A stretch of 64,000 nucleotides of DNA, taken from NCBI RefSeq assembly GCF_002250625.1, contig NZ_NMVQ01000043.1:62001-126000 (forward strand), written 5' to 3'. Origin of the DNA: Enemella dayhoffiae. GTDB lineage: Bacteria; Actinomycetota; Actinomycetes; Propionibacteriales; Propionibacteriaceae. The position numbers were made by a program, and so were the translations under genes. Below the pieces are notes generated by a model. That model was given only the letters and a program-made list of their open reading frames with translations. It ran no database searches and had not been told where the DNA came from. Below are positions 16,230 through 24,891 of this stretch, one piece after another (within the stretch, counting starts at the first letter, position 1; each line of letters begins with the position of its first letter).

Positions 16230-17767
16230 CCGCAGGGCTCACTGTCGACGGAACGATCGCCCGGGCACGCGTCGCCCAGGTGGCCGTGGGGTGGTTGAGC
16301 CCCGAGGAGCGGCTGGCCCACCTGAGCCGGCTGCGCCGCACGATCCAGGACCGGAGCGAGGAGATCGTGGACCGGGTGCAGGCCGAGACCGGCAAGACCC
16401 GTTCCGACATCCTGATGTCGGAGGTGTTCGGCGTCCTCGACGCGATCCTCTGGCTGGAAGGGAATGCGGCCGCCATCCTGGCCGATGAGAAGGTGTCGAC
16501 CCCGCTCACCCTGATGGGCAAGAAGTCACGTATCTGGTATGCCCCGCGTGGGGTGGCGCTGATCATCTCCCCGTGGAACTACCCGTTCTTCCAGGCGGTG
16601 GTGCCGATCGTGAACGCGTTCGTCGCCGGGAACGCCGTAGTCTACAAGCCGAGCGAGCACACGCCGCTGCCCGGGTTGCTGGAATCCCTGCTGGAGCAGG
16701 CGGGAATCGCACCGGCCTGGGTGCAGGTGGTCCAGGGTGACGGCGAGGTCGCCGAGCGGTTGATCACCCAGCGGCCCGATCAGGTGATGTTCACCGGTTC
16801 CGCTCGCACCGGCCGGGCCATCCTGCGCCAGGCCGCCGAGCTGCTGATCCCGGTCGAGCTGGAGCTGGGCGGCAAGGACCCGATGATCGTCTTCGACGAC
16901 GTCAACCTGGACCGCACCGTGGCCGGTGCCGCTTTCGGTGGACTCACCGCCAACGGGCAGTCGTGCACCTCGGTGGAACGGCTCTTCGTGCAGCGCGGCG
17001 TCTGTGAGGATTTCGTACGCCGGTTGGTGAAACTGGTCGAGGGACTGCAGCAGGTCGCCGATCCCGCCACCGATCGGGCCGGTGACGCCGACCTCGGTGT
17101 GATGACCACCGACTTCCAGGTGGCAACGGTGGCCCGCCACGTCCTCGACGCCGAGCAGCAGGGTGCCCGCCGGCTCACCGGCACCGACTGGGACGCCGCC
17201 GCGGCCGTCGAGGGGCGCCCCGGTCTGCCGGACCGGCCCTACCGGTTCGTGCCGCCAATGGTGTTCGTCGACGTCCCGGAGGATTCCCTGCTGGCCAGCG
17301 AGGAGACCTTCGGCCCGGTGCTGCCGGTCTTCACGTTCGACACCGAGCAAGAGGTTGTCGGCCGCGCCAAGGACACCCCCTACGGGCTCACCGCCAGCGT
17401 CTGGAGCCACGATCTCGACCGGGCCGAGCGGGTGGCCCGACAGCTGCGCTGTGGCGGGGTGTCCATCAACAACGTGATGGCCACCGAGGCCACTCCCGCG
17501 CTCCCCTTCGGCGGGGTCGGCGAGTCCGGGATGGGACGCTACAAGGGAGCCGCCGGACTGCGCACCTTCTGCGACGCCCAGTCGGTGATCATCGACTCCG
17601 ACGGAAAGAAGCTCGAGCCCAACTGGTTTCCCTACACCGGTGCGAAATACCAGCTCTTCCGGCAGATGATGACCGCCTGGCTGGACAGGGGTCCGACGCG
17701 GCTGGCCAAGTTCGCCCGCACCGGCAGCAGGCTCGAGGCGTACGCCCAGAAGCCTCGCGGCAAGTAG
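16226..17767 (+). CDS. Aldehyde dehydrogenase family protein
   Basis: This 513-residue NAD(P)-dependent enzyme would oxidise an aldehyde to the acid. Conserved blocks are ALIISPWNYPFFQAVVPIVN (about residue 112), VMFTGSARTGRAIL (about 190), the glutamate motif VELELGGKDPMIVF (about 212) and the catalytic Cys in ANGQSCTSVERLF (about 250). EETFGPVLPVF and LPFGGVGESGMGRYKG follow. The C-terminal extension after the catalytic fold (about 60 residues, basic) is typical of membrane-associated fatty-aldehyde types. It overlaps the upstream gene by four bases and probably takes the aldehyde made by the GMC enzyme. Confidence 0.93.
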   Translation: MTAGLTVDGTIARARVAQVAVGWLSPEERLAHLSRLRRTIQDRSEEIVDRVQAETGKTRSDILMSEVFGVLDAILWLEGNAAAILADEKVSTPLTLMGKKSRIWYAPRGVALIISPWNYPFFQAVVPIVNAFVAGNAVVYKPSEHTPLPGLLESLLEQAGIAPAWVQVVQGDGEVAERLITQRPDQVMFTGSARTGRAILRQAAELLIPVELELGGKDPMIVFDDVNLDRTVAGAAFGGLTANGQSCTSVERLFVQRGVCEDFVRRLVKLVEGLQQVADPATDRAGDADLGVMTTDFQVATVARHVLDAEQQGARRLTGTDWDAAAAVEGRPGLPDRPYRFVPPMVFVDVPEDSLLASEETFGPVLPVFTFDTEQEVVGRAKDTPYGLTASVWSHDLDRAERVARQLRCGGVSINNVMATEATPALPFGGVGESGMGRYKGAAGLRTFCDAQSVIIDSDGKKLEPNWFPYTGAKYQLFRQMMTAWLDRGPTRLAKFARTGSRLEAYAQKPRGK

Positions 17768-17771
17768 CTGC

Positions 17772-18164
17772 TCATTCGGCATACCGGGTGTCGATCGACC
17801 GGTCCGCCCAGCGTTCGAGGTCCGCCAGTTGGCCGGTGAGCTTGCCGCGGATGCGCGCGACCGACTCCGGGCCCAGGGGTAGCCGCAGCGGAGAGGTCGG
17901 ATCGGCCACCGCCTCCAGGATTGCCCGGGCGGCCCGGGCCGGGTCGTTGGGCTGTTTTCCGCGCTGGTTGCCAAAGTTGCGACGCAGCTCTCCAGCCGGG
18001 GAATTCTGGTACGCCTCCAGCGGTTCGGCCCGCCCGATCGAGCGGCCAGCGAAATCGGTCCGGATCGGACCCGGCTCAACCAGCGTCACCCGTACGCCGA
18101 ACCCGGCCACCTCTCCGGCGAGCGCCTCGGACATCCCTTCCAGGGCAAATTTCGTCGTCGAATA
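17772..18164 (-). pseudogene. Short-chain dehydrogenase, 5'-truncated remnant
   Basis: The minus strand reads YSTTKFALEGMSEALAGEVA then VRVTLVEPGPIRTDFAGRSI and ends DRSIDTRYAE, the C-terminal half of a classical SDR, beginning at the catalytic Tyr-x-x-x-Lys (Tyr codon 18162-18164). Upstream of the Tyr there is no Rossmann domain and no GxxxGxG motif; the sequence changes at once to the leader of a small oppositely oriented CDS at 18189. The first ~150 residues are therefore lost. It cannot bind NAD(P). Confidence 0.8.
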
Positions 18165-18188
18165 GAGGATCAAACAAGAGGAGGCGTT

Positions 18189-18431
18189 GTGGACTCGGTG
18201 GAACGCGATCTCTCCGCCTGGATGGCGGGGATGGAGCCGGCCGATGCCGGAGTCGAGGCGGCGCGGCAGCGGTGGCGGAAGGCAACGGCCACCCGCACCC
18301 GGATCGAGCAGCAACTGTTTTCGTCGGGGACCCCCGCGCAGCTGGATCGGCTGAATCCGTTGCTGGCAAGGCTGCTCGCCGGTTTCGAGGAAGAGTTCGG
18401 AGTCGCCCCGCGGCACGATCGGGCCGGTTAG
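18189..18431 (+). CDS. Hypothetical 80-residue helical protein
   Basis: A GTG start with AAGAGGAGG nine bases upstream opens an 80-codon frame. The protein is acidic and predicted by eye to be helical, with ERDLSAWMAGMEPADAG at the N-terminus and LNPLLARLLAGFEEEFGV near the end. I recognise no family. It begins exactly where the SDR remnant loses homology, so it may be part of the insertion or rearrangement that removed the SDR N-terminus. It faces the debranching-enzyme gene, 12 bases away. Confidence 0.55.
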   Translation: MDSVERDLSAWMAGMEPADAGVEAARQRWRKATATRTRIEQQLFSSGTPAQLDRLNPLLARLLAGFEEEFGVAPRHDRAG

Positions 18432-18443
18432 CCGACCAGGTGG

Positions 18444-20363
18444 TCAACGCAGCGCGCGTGCGGCGATCAGGGCGGCCGCGGCCGACCACGCCTGCGGGTG
18501 GCAGGCGGCCGGATAGGGGATCAGCTGCTCGTCCCCGGACCACAGCTCGGGCAGTCGGCCACCGAGGGTGTCCGCCACGGCGAGCAGGCCCTCGGCCAAT
18601 TTTCGCGCCTCTTCAGTGAATCCGCCCACCAACAGGCCGCGGATCACGATCGCCGTGTCGTGTGGCCAGACGCTGCCGCAGTGATACGACAGCGGTGAAT
18701 ACCCGTGATCGCTGGTCGCCATCGTGCGCAGCCCCAGACCCGAGTCCAGGTCGGGACGGACCAGGCGGGCTGCGACCAGCCGCTCCTCCTCGGCGGACAG
18801 GATCCCGGTCCCGAGCAGGTGGCCGATGTTCGAGGTGACCGAGTCGACCGGACGCTTCTGCGCGTCCAGGGCGAGGGCCGGGAATCGGTCACCGTCCCGC
18901 TCGCACCAGAACCGCTGCCGGAATCGGTTGGCCAACCCCGCCGCCCACTCCCGGAGCCGCCCCGCCTCGACGGCGTCCTCCCGCGATCCCAGTGTCGCAA
19001 GGAGATCCGCCCCGTGCACGGCCGCCTCGTGGGCGTACCCCTGCACCTCGACCAGCGCGATCGGACCCTCGGCCTGCCGCCCGTCGTGGAAGCGGACCGA
19101 GTCGGCCGAGTCCTTCCAGCCCTGGTTGGCCAGCCCGTGCCCGGTGGCGTCCAGATATTCGGCGAATCCGTCGCCGTCGCTGTCCGCGGCGCCGGTGACC
19201 CACGCCAGGGCCGCCCGCAGCTGCGGCAGCAGCGCGGCCACCTGATCCTCAGGCATTCCGGCCCGCCAGGCGTCGTGCAGCAGGCACACCCACAGCGCCG
19301 TGGCGTCGATGGTGCCGAAATAGAGCGGCGGCAGGGTCAGTTCGGCCATCACATAGGTGCCGCGACGCAGCTCGTGCATGATCTTGCCGGGTTGTTCGGC
19401 GGCCGCCGCGTCCTCGCGGACCCCCTGCCGCGCCGCGAGCGTACGCAGCGTCGAAGCCGCCGGTCGCCAGTCCGCCTCCAGCAGGAATCTGGCCGTCCAC
19501 AGTGAATCCCGGCCGAACAGCGTCAGGTACCACGGTGCCCCGGCCGCGAAGAAGGCGTCCTCCGGCCGATCGGCGGTGGCCATCCGCATCCCGTCCAGGT
19601 CGTGCAGGGAGCGGGTCAGCCACGGCTCGAGGCGACGCCGGTACGCCGGGTCGGCCTGCGCGGTCAACGTCTGGCTCCACTCGGCCACGGGCAGCCCGGC
19701 TCCGCGCGGGGCGACGACCGCGCCGCCGCTGTCGCTCATCCGCAATCGCCACCGCAGTACGATTTCCTGGCCTCTCGGCAACGATTGCGCCCAACGCAGC
19801 CGCAGCAACGATCCCTCGGCGCTCAGCCCGGCCCCGGGTGCCTCGATCCTACAGCGCACCTCCCCACCGAACTCGACCGTGTCCCCCGAAACCGCATCCG
19901 AGAAGGAGAGCGGCTCGTTCGGCGTACCCGATTTGATCTGGCCGGGATCGCTGCCGTCGCTCTCCAGCACCACCTCGAGCACCACCTCGTCACGATCCTG
20001 GTCGTCCAGCCCGCGCAGGGTCAGGGTCTCGGTGAGCTCACCGGGGCGTACGCCTCGTCGCCGCTGCAGGCGCAGCGCCGGGTCCTTGGCTCCCTGCACC
20101 GCCGAGACGAAGACCGCGTCAGGGCCGTCGAAGTGCCGGGCCAGCGGCATCGGCGTCTCCCCGTCGAGCAGCAGCTCGTTGCGGCTCAAGGTGCGCACGT
20201 CGGCGTGCAGCACTCCCTCGGCCCGCCCCGGCACCATGTCGCCGCAGGCGTCGGACATGGCCACGGTCGGGGCGGCGACCGTGGTCACCAGGTCGTGCAG
20301 GGCGGCTGCGGCGCGGGCGCTCCGGGTGGTGCGAGTGGGGTGCGGGGCCGACTGGCTGATCAC
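18444..20363 (-). CDS. Amylo-alpha-1,6-glucosidase / glycogen debranching-type hydrolase
   Basis: The 639-residue protein has an N-terminal beta domain of the glycogen-debranching type (about residues 25-240: GDMVPGRAEGVLHADVRTLS) and a C-terminal (alpha/alpha)6 toroid (about 260-639). Typical blocks are APWYLTLFGRDSLWTARFL, GKIMHELRRGTY, NQGWKDSADSVRF and SPLSYHCGSVWPHDTAIV. Such enzymes hydrolyse alpha-1,6 or related glucosidic links in glycogen or trehalose-like sugars; the exact substrate is not readable. The start is GTG at 20363 because AGGAG lies five bases upstream. The frame stays open upstream, but no ribosome binding site supports a longer form. Confidence 0.88.
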   Translation of the reverse strand: MISQSAPHPTRTTRSARAAAALHDLVTTVAAPTVAMSDACGDMVPGRAEGVLHADVRTLSRNELLLDGETPMPLARHFDGPDAVFVSAVQGAKDPALRLQRRRGVRPGELTETLTLRGLDDQDRDEVVLEVVLESDGSDPGQIKSGTPNEPLSFSDAVSGDTVEFGGEVRCRIEAPGAGLSAEGSLLRLRWAQSLPRGQEIVLRWRLRMSDSGGAVVAPRGAGLPVAEWSQTLTAQADPAYRRRLEPWLTRSLHDLDGMRMATADRPEDAFFAAGAPWYLTLFGRDSLWTARFLLEADWRPAASTLRTLAARQGVREDAAAAEQPGKIMHELRRGTYVMAELTLPPLYFGTIDATALWVCLLHDAWRAGMPEDQVAALLPQLRAALAWVTGAADSDGDGFAEYLDATGHGLANQGWKDSADSVRFHDGRQAEGPIALVEVQGYAHEAAVHGADLLATLGSREDAVEAGRLREWAAGLANRFRQRFWCERDGDRFPALALDAQKRPVDSVTSNIGHLLGTGILSAEEERLVAARLVRPDLDSGLGLRTMATSDHGYSPLSYHCGSVWPHDTAIVIRGLLVGGFTEEARKLAEGLLAVADTLGGRLPELWSGDEQLIPYPAACHPQAWSAAAALIAARALR

Positions 20364-20457
20364 GTCATCTCCTGGCGGATCGGGTGGGCGAACCCTGCCC
20401 TGGTCCGTCCCATCGGCCACAAGCTACCAGCCGGTCAGTCAACGGTTCGGCACGGGC

Positions 20458-21491
20458 TCACGCCGGGCGGTCGTCGTCGGAGACGGTGCCGATCATCGTC
20501 TCCATCACGTCTTCCAGCATCACCCAGCCGACCAACTCCTCGTCGGGCCCGGTGACCATGGCCAGGTGCGCACCGCTGCTCTGCATCGGGCGCAGCGCCT
20601 CCAGCAGGGTCGCTCCCTGGTTCACGTGCACCAGGTCGCGAATCTCCTGGCTCGGGATGGGGGCGTGGCGGTCGAGCGCCGGATCGAGCAGGTCCTTCAG
20701 GTGGACATAACCGATCCAGCGTTCGCCGTCACGCACCGGGAACCGGGAGTGTCCGTGCTCGGCGCAGGCCTGTTCGGCCTCGGCCACGGTGGTGCCCGCG
20801 GCCAGGGCGACGATCCGGTCGGTACCGATCATCACCTCCTCGACGTGACCGCGGTTCATGGTCAACGCGCCCGACATCAGCTGGTGCTCGTTGTCCTCCA
20901 ACGTCCCCTCGTCGTGCGACTCCTCCAGATAGTCGGGCACGTCCTCCTCGCTGACGGTGGACTGCACCTCATCGGTCGGCTGCACCTTCATCAACCGGAG
21001 CACCACGTTCGACATCTCGTTCAGCAGCCACAGGACCGGGCGCAGGATGAACGCGATCGCATACATCGGCGGGCCGAGGATCAGCGCGGTGCGCTCCGGG
21101 CCGGCGATGGCGATGTTCTTCGGCACCATCTCGCCGAGCACCATGTGCAGAAGACGACGATCGTCATCGCCACTGCGAACGAGATCACGTGCAACAGCGC
21201 CTCCGGCACGTGCAGCAGGTGGAACAGCGGCTCCAGCAGGTGCGCCACCGCCGGTTCGCCGAGGGCGCCCAGACCGAGCGAGCACATGGTGATCCCCAGC
21301 TGCGCGCCGGCCATCATCAACGACACCTTGTCCATCGCGCGGACGGTCCAGCGGGCGCCGGTGCTGCCGTTGGCCGCGGCGTCCTCGATTCCGGTACGCC
21401 GGGCCGCGACCAGCGAGAATTCGGCTCCCACGAAGAAGGCGTTGCCGAGCAGCAGCAGCACGGTCAGGGCGATCGCGAGTCCGTCACTCAT
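20458..21491 (-). pseudogene. CNNM/CorC-type membrane protein, frameshifted
   Basis: The N-terminal frame (21491 to about 21151) encodes the DUF21 membrane domain, MSDGLAIALTVLLLLGNAFF to AMTIVVF. The rest (MVLGEMVPKNIAIAGPERTA ... to 20458) is in another frame and carries the end of DUF21, the two CBS domains and a C-terminal acidic tail. Comparing the join with the paralogue at 21484-22896 shows that one C is missing near 21150 (TTCTGCAC for TTCCTGCAC). Corrected, it would be ~344 residues and lack the CorC_HlyC domain. Its N-terminus overlaps the end of the upstream paralogue by eight bases, so the two form one transcription unit. Such proteins are linked to Mg2+ or Co2+ transport. Confidence 0.88.
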
Positions 21492-22896
21492 CGTCGGCCT
21501 CCTTGCGCTCGCCGGCCTCGTCGTTCTCGGACTCCTCGGTTTCCTCGTCCTCGTCGATCAGCTCGACCAGGACGGCGGCCACCCGGTGCCCCTCCAGGTG
21601 GTCGGCGCTGAGGCGTACCCGCACCCGCGGAGCGATTCCGTCCTCGTCGGGATGACCCAGGTCGCGGCCGTCCACGACCACCGAATCGCCCTGCTCGGGG
21701 AACCGTTCCAGGCGTTCGGTGAGCAGCCCGCCCAGGGTCTCGCTGACGCGGCCCTGCGGCAGCTCCAACCCGACCAGGCGGGGCAGCTCGTCGTCGGGTC
21801 GCACCAGTCCGGAGAACTTCCAGCGCCCCTCGCCCAACTCCTCGCAGCGCTCCTCGGGCTGGTCCTGCTCGTCGGTGATCTCGCCGACCAGCTCCTCCAT
21901 CAGGTCCTCCAGGGTGATGATCCCGTCGGTACCGCCGTATTCGTCGATCACCACCGCCATCTGCAGACCCCCGCGCAGTTCGCCCAGCACGTTGTCCAGC
22001 GGCATCGAGGCAGGAACCATCGGGATCGGCTGCATGATCTCGCTGACCCGGACCTGGTCGCGCCTTTCCACCGGCACCTGCAGCACGTCGCTGAAGTGCG
22101 CGGCGCCGACCAGATGGTCCGCGTCCTCACCGGTGATCGGGAAGCGGGAGTGCCCGGTGCGCCGGGAGTACTCCAGCAGTCGGCTGACCGGGACCGTCGC
22201 GTCCAGGAAGTGCGCCCGGGCGCGGGGGGTCATCGCGTCGGCGGCGAACCGCTGGCCCAACTCCGCGGACTGGCGCATGTGCTCGGCCAGTTCGGGTTGC
22301 AGGGTTCCCTCCCGGGCGGACCGGTACGCCAGGGCGCTCAACTCGCGTGGTGAGTGGCCCGAGGCCATCTCCTCGGCCGGGGTGATGCCGAACATGCGCA
22401 CCACCACGTTGGCGGTGCCGTTGAAGAACGCCAGCAGCGGCCGGGTGACCTTGCAGAAGATCCGGTGCGGGGTGGCCACCCAGCGGGCCAGCCGCAGCGG
22501 TTCGGCCAGCGCCCAGTTCTTCGGCACCAGCTCGCCGAACACCATCTGGGTGACGGTGGCGAGCACGAACGCGGCGCTCAGCGACACCGCGAGCGCCGCC
22601 TGTTCGGGCAGCCCCGCCGCGTCCAGCAGCGGTTGGAGGATGGTGGCGATCGACGGTTCGGCGATGAACCCCACGATCAGGCTGGTCACCGTGATCCCCA
22701 GCTGACAGCCGGAGAGCTGGGTGGACAGCGTCCGCAGCGCCTCCTGCACCGACTCGGCGCGGGAGTCTCCCTCGGAGACGGCCCTGCGGACCGCTGGGCG
22801 TTCCACGGTGACGAGGGCGAACTCGGCCATCACGAAGAAGCCATTCATGGCGATCAGGATGATGACGAGCGCCAGGAGCAACCAGGCCGTGGCCAA
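21484..22896 (-). CDS. CNNM/CorC-type membrane protein (hemolysin family, DUF21-CBS-CorC)
   Basis: This intact 470-residue protein has a DUF21 domain with four hydrophobic segments (residues ~1-195), a CBS pair (about 210-335: MTPRARAHFLDATVPVS, VSEIMQPIPMVPASMPLDNV) and a CorC_HlyC domain (about 350-440), then an acidic Glu-rich tail. The family is implicated in divalent cation export or resistance. Signature FGELVPKNWALAEP is the DUF21 motif. The start is TTG with GGGAGG seven bases upstream. It is followed by, and overlaps, its shorter frameshifted paralogue. Confidence 0.92.
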   Translation of the reverse strand: MATAWLLLALVIILIAMNGFFVMAEFALVTVERPAVRRAVSEGDSRAESVQEALRTLSTQLSGCQLGITVTSLIVGFIAEPSIATILQPLLDAAGLPEQAALAVSLSAAFVLATVTQMVFGELVPKNWALAEPLRLARWVATPHRIFCKVTRPLLAFFNGTANVVVRMFGITPAEEMASGHSPRELSALAYRSAREGTLQPELAEHMRQSAELGQRFAADAMTPRARAHFLDATVPVSRLLEYSRRTGHSRFPITGEDADHLVGAAHFSDVLQVPVERRDQVRVSEIMQPIPMVPASMPLDNVLGELRGGLQMAVVIDEYGGTDGIITLEDLMEELVGEITDEQDQPEERCEELGEGRWKFSGLVRPDDELPRLVGLELPQGRVSETLGGLLTERLERFPEQGDSVVVDGRDLGHPDEDGIAPRVRVRLSADHLEGHRVAAVLVELIDEDEETEESENDEAGERKEADDE

Positions 22897-22985
22897 GGGA
22901 AACCTCCCGGGTTCGACGGGTCGATCAGAGCTGGGTCTGCCAGTTCTGGGGTGTCGCCAAACCCAGCGTCAAACGATCGGCCTGG

Positions 22986-23813
22986 TCAGGCGCCCACGTC
23001 GAACGTGTCCGGGTCGGGGCCGATCCGGTTGCCGGCGTCCAGTCCGGAGATCCGCGCCAGGGCGGCCTCGTCGAGTTCGAAGTCGAGCACGTCGAAGTTC
23101 TCCTCGATCCGGCTGGGCGTGATCGACTTGGGGAACACGACCAGGCCGCGCTGCAGGTGCCAGCGCAGGATGACCTGGGCCGGCGTGCGGCCCAGCTCGC
23201 GGGCCAGTTCGACCACCGCATCCGACTCGAGATCCTTCGCCTGACCCAGGGGCGACCACGCCTCGGTCACGATCCCGTGCTCGGCGTTGAAGTCGACCAG
23301 CTCGGACTGGGTGAACGTCGGGTGCACCTCGATCTGGTTCACCGCGGGCACCACGCTGCCCTGGTCGAGGATCTCGGTCAGGTGGCTGCGCTGGTGGTTC
23401 GACACCCCGATGCTGCGGGTCAGCCCCTCGGCGCGCACCTGCTCCAGCTGCTGCCACGCCTGCACGTGCTGGTTCTGGCCGGCCACGGGCCAGTGCGTCA
23501 GATAGAGATCCACCTGGTCGACCCCCAACCGCTCCAGGCTCTCGCTCAGCGCGGCCCGGACGTCACCGTGGCGGTCGTTCCACAGCTTGGTGGTGATGAA
23601 CAGCTCCTCGCGGGGCACCCCGGACTCCCGGATGGCCGCGCCCACCCCCTCCTCGTTGCCATAGACCGCGGCGGTGTCGATGTGGCGATAGCCGACCTCC
23701 AGCGCCTTGCGGACCGCCGGCTGGATGTCCTCGGTGGACACCTGCCAGACGCCGAAACCGAGCTGGGGGATGGTGTGGCCGTCGTTCAGGGTGATGCTGG
23801 GGACGTTCGACAA
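22986..23813 (-). CDS. Aldo/keto reductase 1
   Basis: The 275-residue NADPH-dependent reductase has the AKR tetrad: Asp in GYRHIDTAAVYGNEEGVG, Tyr in the same block, Lys in LFITTKLWNDRHG and His in LYLTHWPVAGQ. SIGVSNHQRSHL and VFPKSITPSRIEENFDV (cofactor loop) complete the fold. It resembles 2,5-diketo-gluconate reductase-type enzymes; the true substrate is unknown. The start is TTG at 23813, with GGAGG four bases away on the mRNA; no ATG near the family start exists. A second AKR is at 33377-34207, and the two differ clearly. Confidence 0.92.
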   Translation of the reverse strand: MSNVPSITLNDGHTIPQLGFGVWQVSTEDIQPAVRKALEVGYRHIDTAAVYGNEEGVGAAIRESGVPREELFITTKLWNDRHGDVRAALSESLERLGVDQVDLYLTHWPVAGQNQHVQAWQQLEQVRAEGLTRSIGVSNHQRSHLTEILDQGSVVPAVNQIEVHPTFTQSELVDFNAEHGIVTEAWSPLGQAKDLESDAVVELARELGRTPAQVILRWHLQRGLVVFPKSITPSRIEENFDVLDFELDEAALARISGLDAGNRIGPDPDTFDVGA

Positions 23814-23976
23814 GATTCCTCCGTCGGGCCGATTTTCCGCTTCTGTGATGCCAGCAACACCGCGGGGCGACTTTATTCCGAGCGCTTCCCCCCGGATCGA
23901 CCACTCGAGGATTTCGCGCAACGAGAGTTCGCGGCTCGGCGCGCCGGGGTCCTTCACGAGCGGTCGATCCGGAGGG

Positions 23977-24013
23977 TTCTCCACAAGGCACCCGTGGGCC
24001 CGAGTTGTCCACA
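23977..24013 (+). promoter_or_regulatory. Pair of DnaA-box-like sites
   Basis: TTCTCCACA (23977-23985) and TTGTCCACA (24005-24013) are 28 bases apart in the same orientation. The second is an exact actinobacterial DnaA box; the first has one mismatch. They lie in the 251-base gap between two genes, with no dnaA or dnaN nearby. Confidence 0.45.
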
Positions 24014-24064
24014 ACCGCGCTCCGGCGACCGAACGATCCGCGGATCGCTCGCCACGTTCCCTGC

Positions 24065-24772
24065 ATGAGAGAACACGTGAAACAGTTGTTGGCCGAGAAC
24101 CACGGCGTGATCCGGGTCAGCCAGGCGGGGGAGTTGCAGAACTCGGTGCGGTGGCTGGCCCGGGTCGGCGAGCTGCGGGCGGTGCTGCCCGGGGTGCTGG
24201 CCCCGCCCACCGCCGCCGATGACCACCTCACCCGAGCTCGGGCGCTGAGCGCCGCCTGCCCCGACGCGGTGCTGACCGGGCGATCCGCGGCGACGCTGCT
24301 GGGGTGGGGTGGCGAGGAACCGGGGCGAGTGACGGCCGCGATCCCCCACAAGCTGAAGAGTCACCGGGGATTCGCGCTCACCCGCCGCCGGATCGACCCC
24401 GAGTGGATCAGGACGCTCGACGGCATCCGGGTCACCAACCAGTTCCTGACCACGGTCGACCTGATCCCCGAGCAGGGCGGTCAGGTGATCGACGACCTGC
24501 TGCGCCGCCACCCGAAACGCGGTGAGTGGGCGCTCGACCGGCTCTGGCAGGCCCATCGGGCGAACCCGCGTCGGCCCGGCAACGTCAGGCGTTGCGAGTT
24601 GCTCACCGACTCGGCGGACCGGCCCTGGTCCGAGGCCGAACGCGCGGCCCACCAGCTGCTTCGCCAGGCGGGAATCACCGGGTGGCGGATCCCCGGGTTC
24701 ACCTGGCTCGGACTGACCGAACGGCCGGAGCAGTTCATCGACGACGTGCTCACGCTGACCGTGACGAGGTGA
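24065..24772 (+). CDS. AbiEi/DUF559-type protein with truncated C-terminus
   Basis: The 235-residue protein has an N-terminal winged-helix region like the AbiEi antitoxins (VIRVSQAGELQNSVRWLARV, then LRAVLPGVLAPP). A middle region follows with ALSAACPDAVLTGRSAATLL and IRVTNQFLTTVDLI. In relatives (~280-300 residues) a Vsr-like DUF559 nuclease domain comes next. Here the sequence reaches its entry helix (PWSEAERAAHQLLRQAGITG) and then ends within 45 residues, without the acidic catalytic core. The nuclease part is thus missing or diverged. I chose ATG 24065, where similarity to relatives starts; an upstream ATG at 24005 would overlap the DnaA-box-like sequence. No toxin partner is adjacent. 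Confidence 0.6.
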   Translation: MREHVKQLLAENHGVIRVSQAGELQNSVRWLARVGELRAVLPGVLAPPTAADDHLTRARALSAACPDAVLTGRSAATLLGWGGEEPGRVTAAIPHKLKSHRGFALTRRRIDPEWIRTLDGIRVTNQFLTTVDLIPEQGGQVIDDLLRRHPKRGEWALDRLWQAHRANPRRPGNVRRCELLTDSADRPWSEAERAAHQLLRQAGITGWRIPGFTWLGLTERPEQFIDDVLTLTVTR

Positions 24773-24891
24773 CGCTCGAGATGCCCTCCGCATCGACCGC
24801 CGGTCACCACCGATGGACGGCAGACCTGCGGTGAACCGCGCCCGCCCACCCACTCGAGGTCGATTCGGAGGGGGAGCCAAGCAGTGAAAGA

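Noticed and set aside
19357-22353. 998-codon open frame across the debranching and CNNM genes on the plus strand
   Set aside because: It spans three recognised minus-strand genes, has no domain and no ribosome site, and its composition is that of an antisense frame.
23977-24013. Replication origin at the DnaA-like sites
   Set aside because: Only two sites, no A+T-rich unwinding region, and no dnaA, dnaN or recF next to it.
24773-24891. T-box or other leader control before argS
   Set aside because: The 119 bases hold no T-box consensus or strong hairpin pair; T-boxes in this group are known mainly at ileS.
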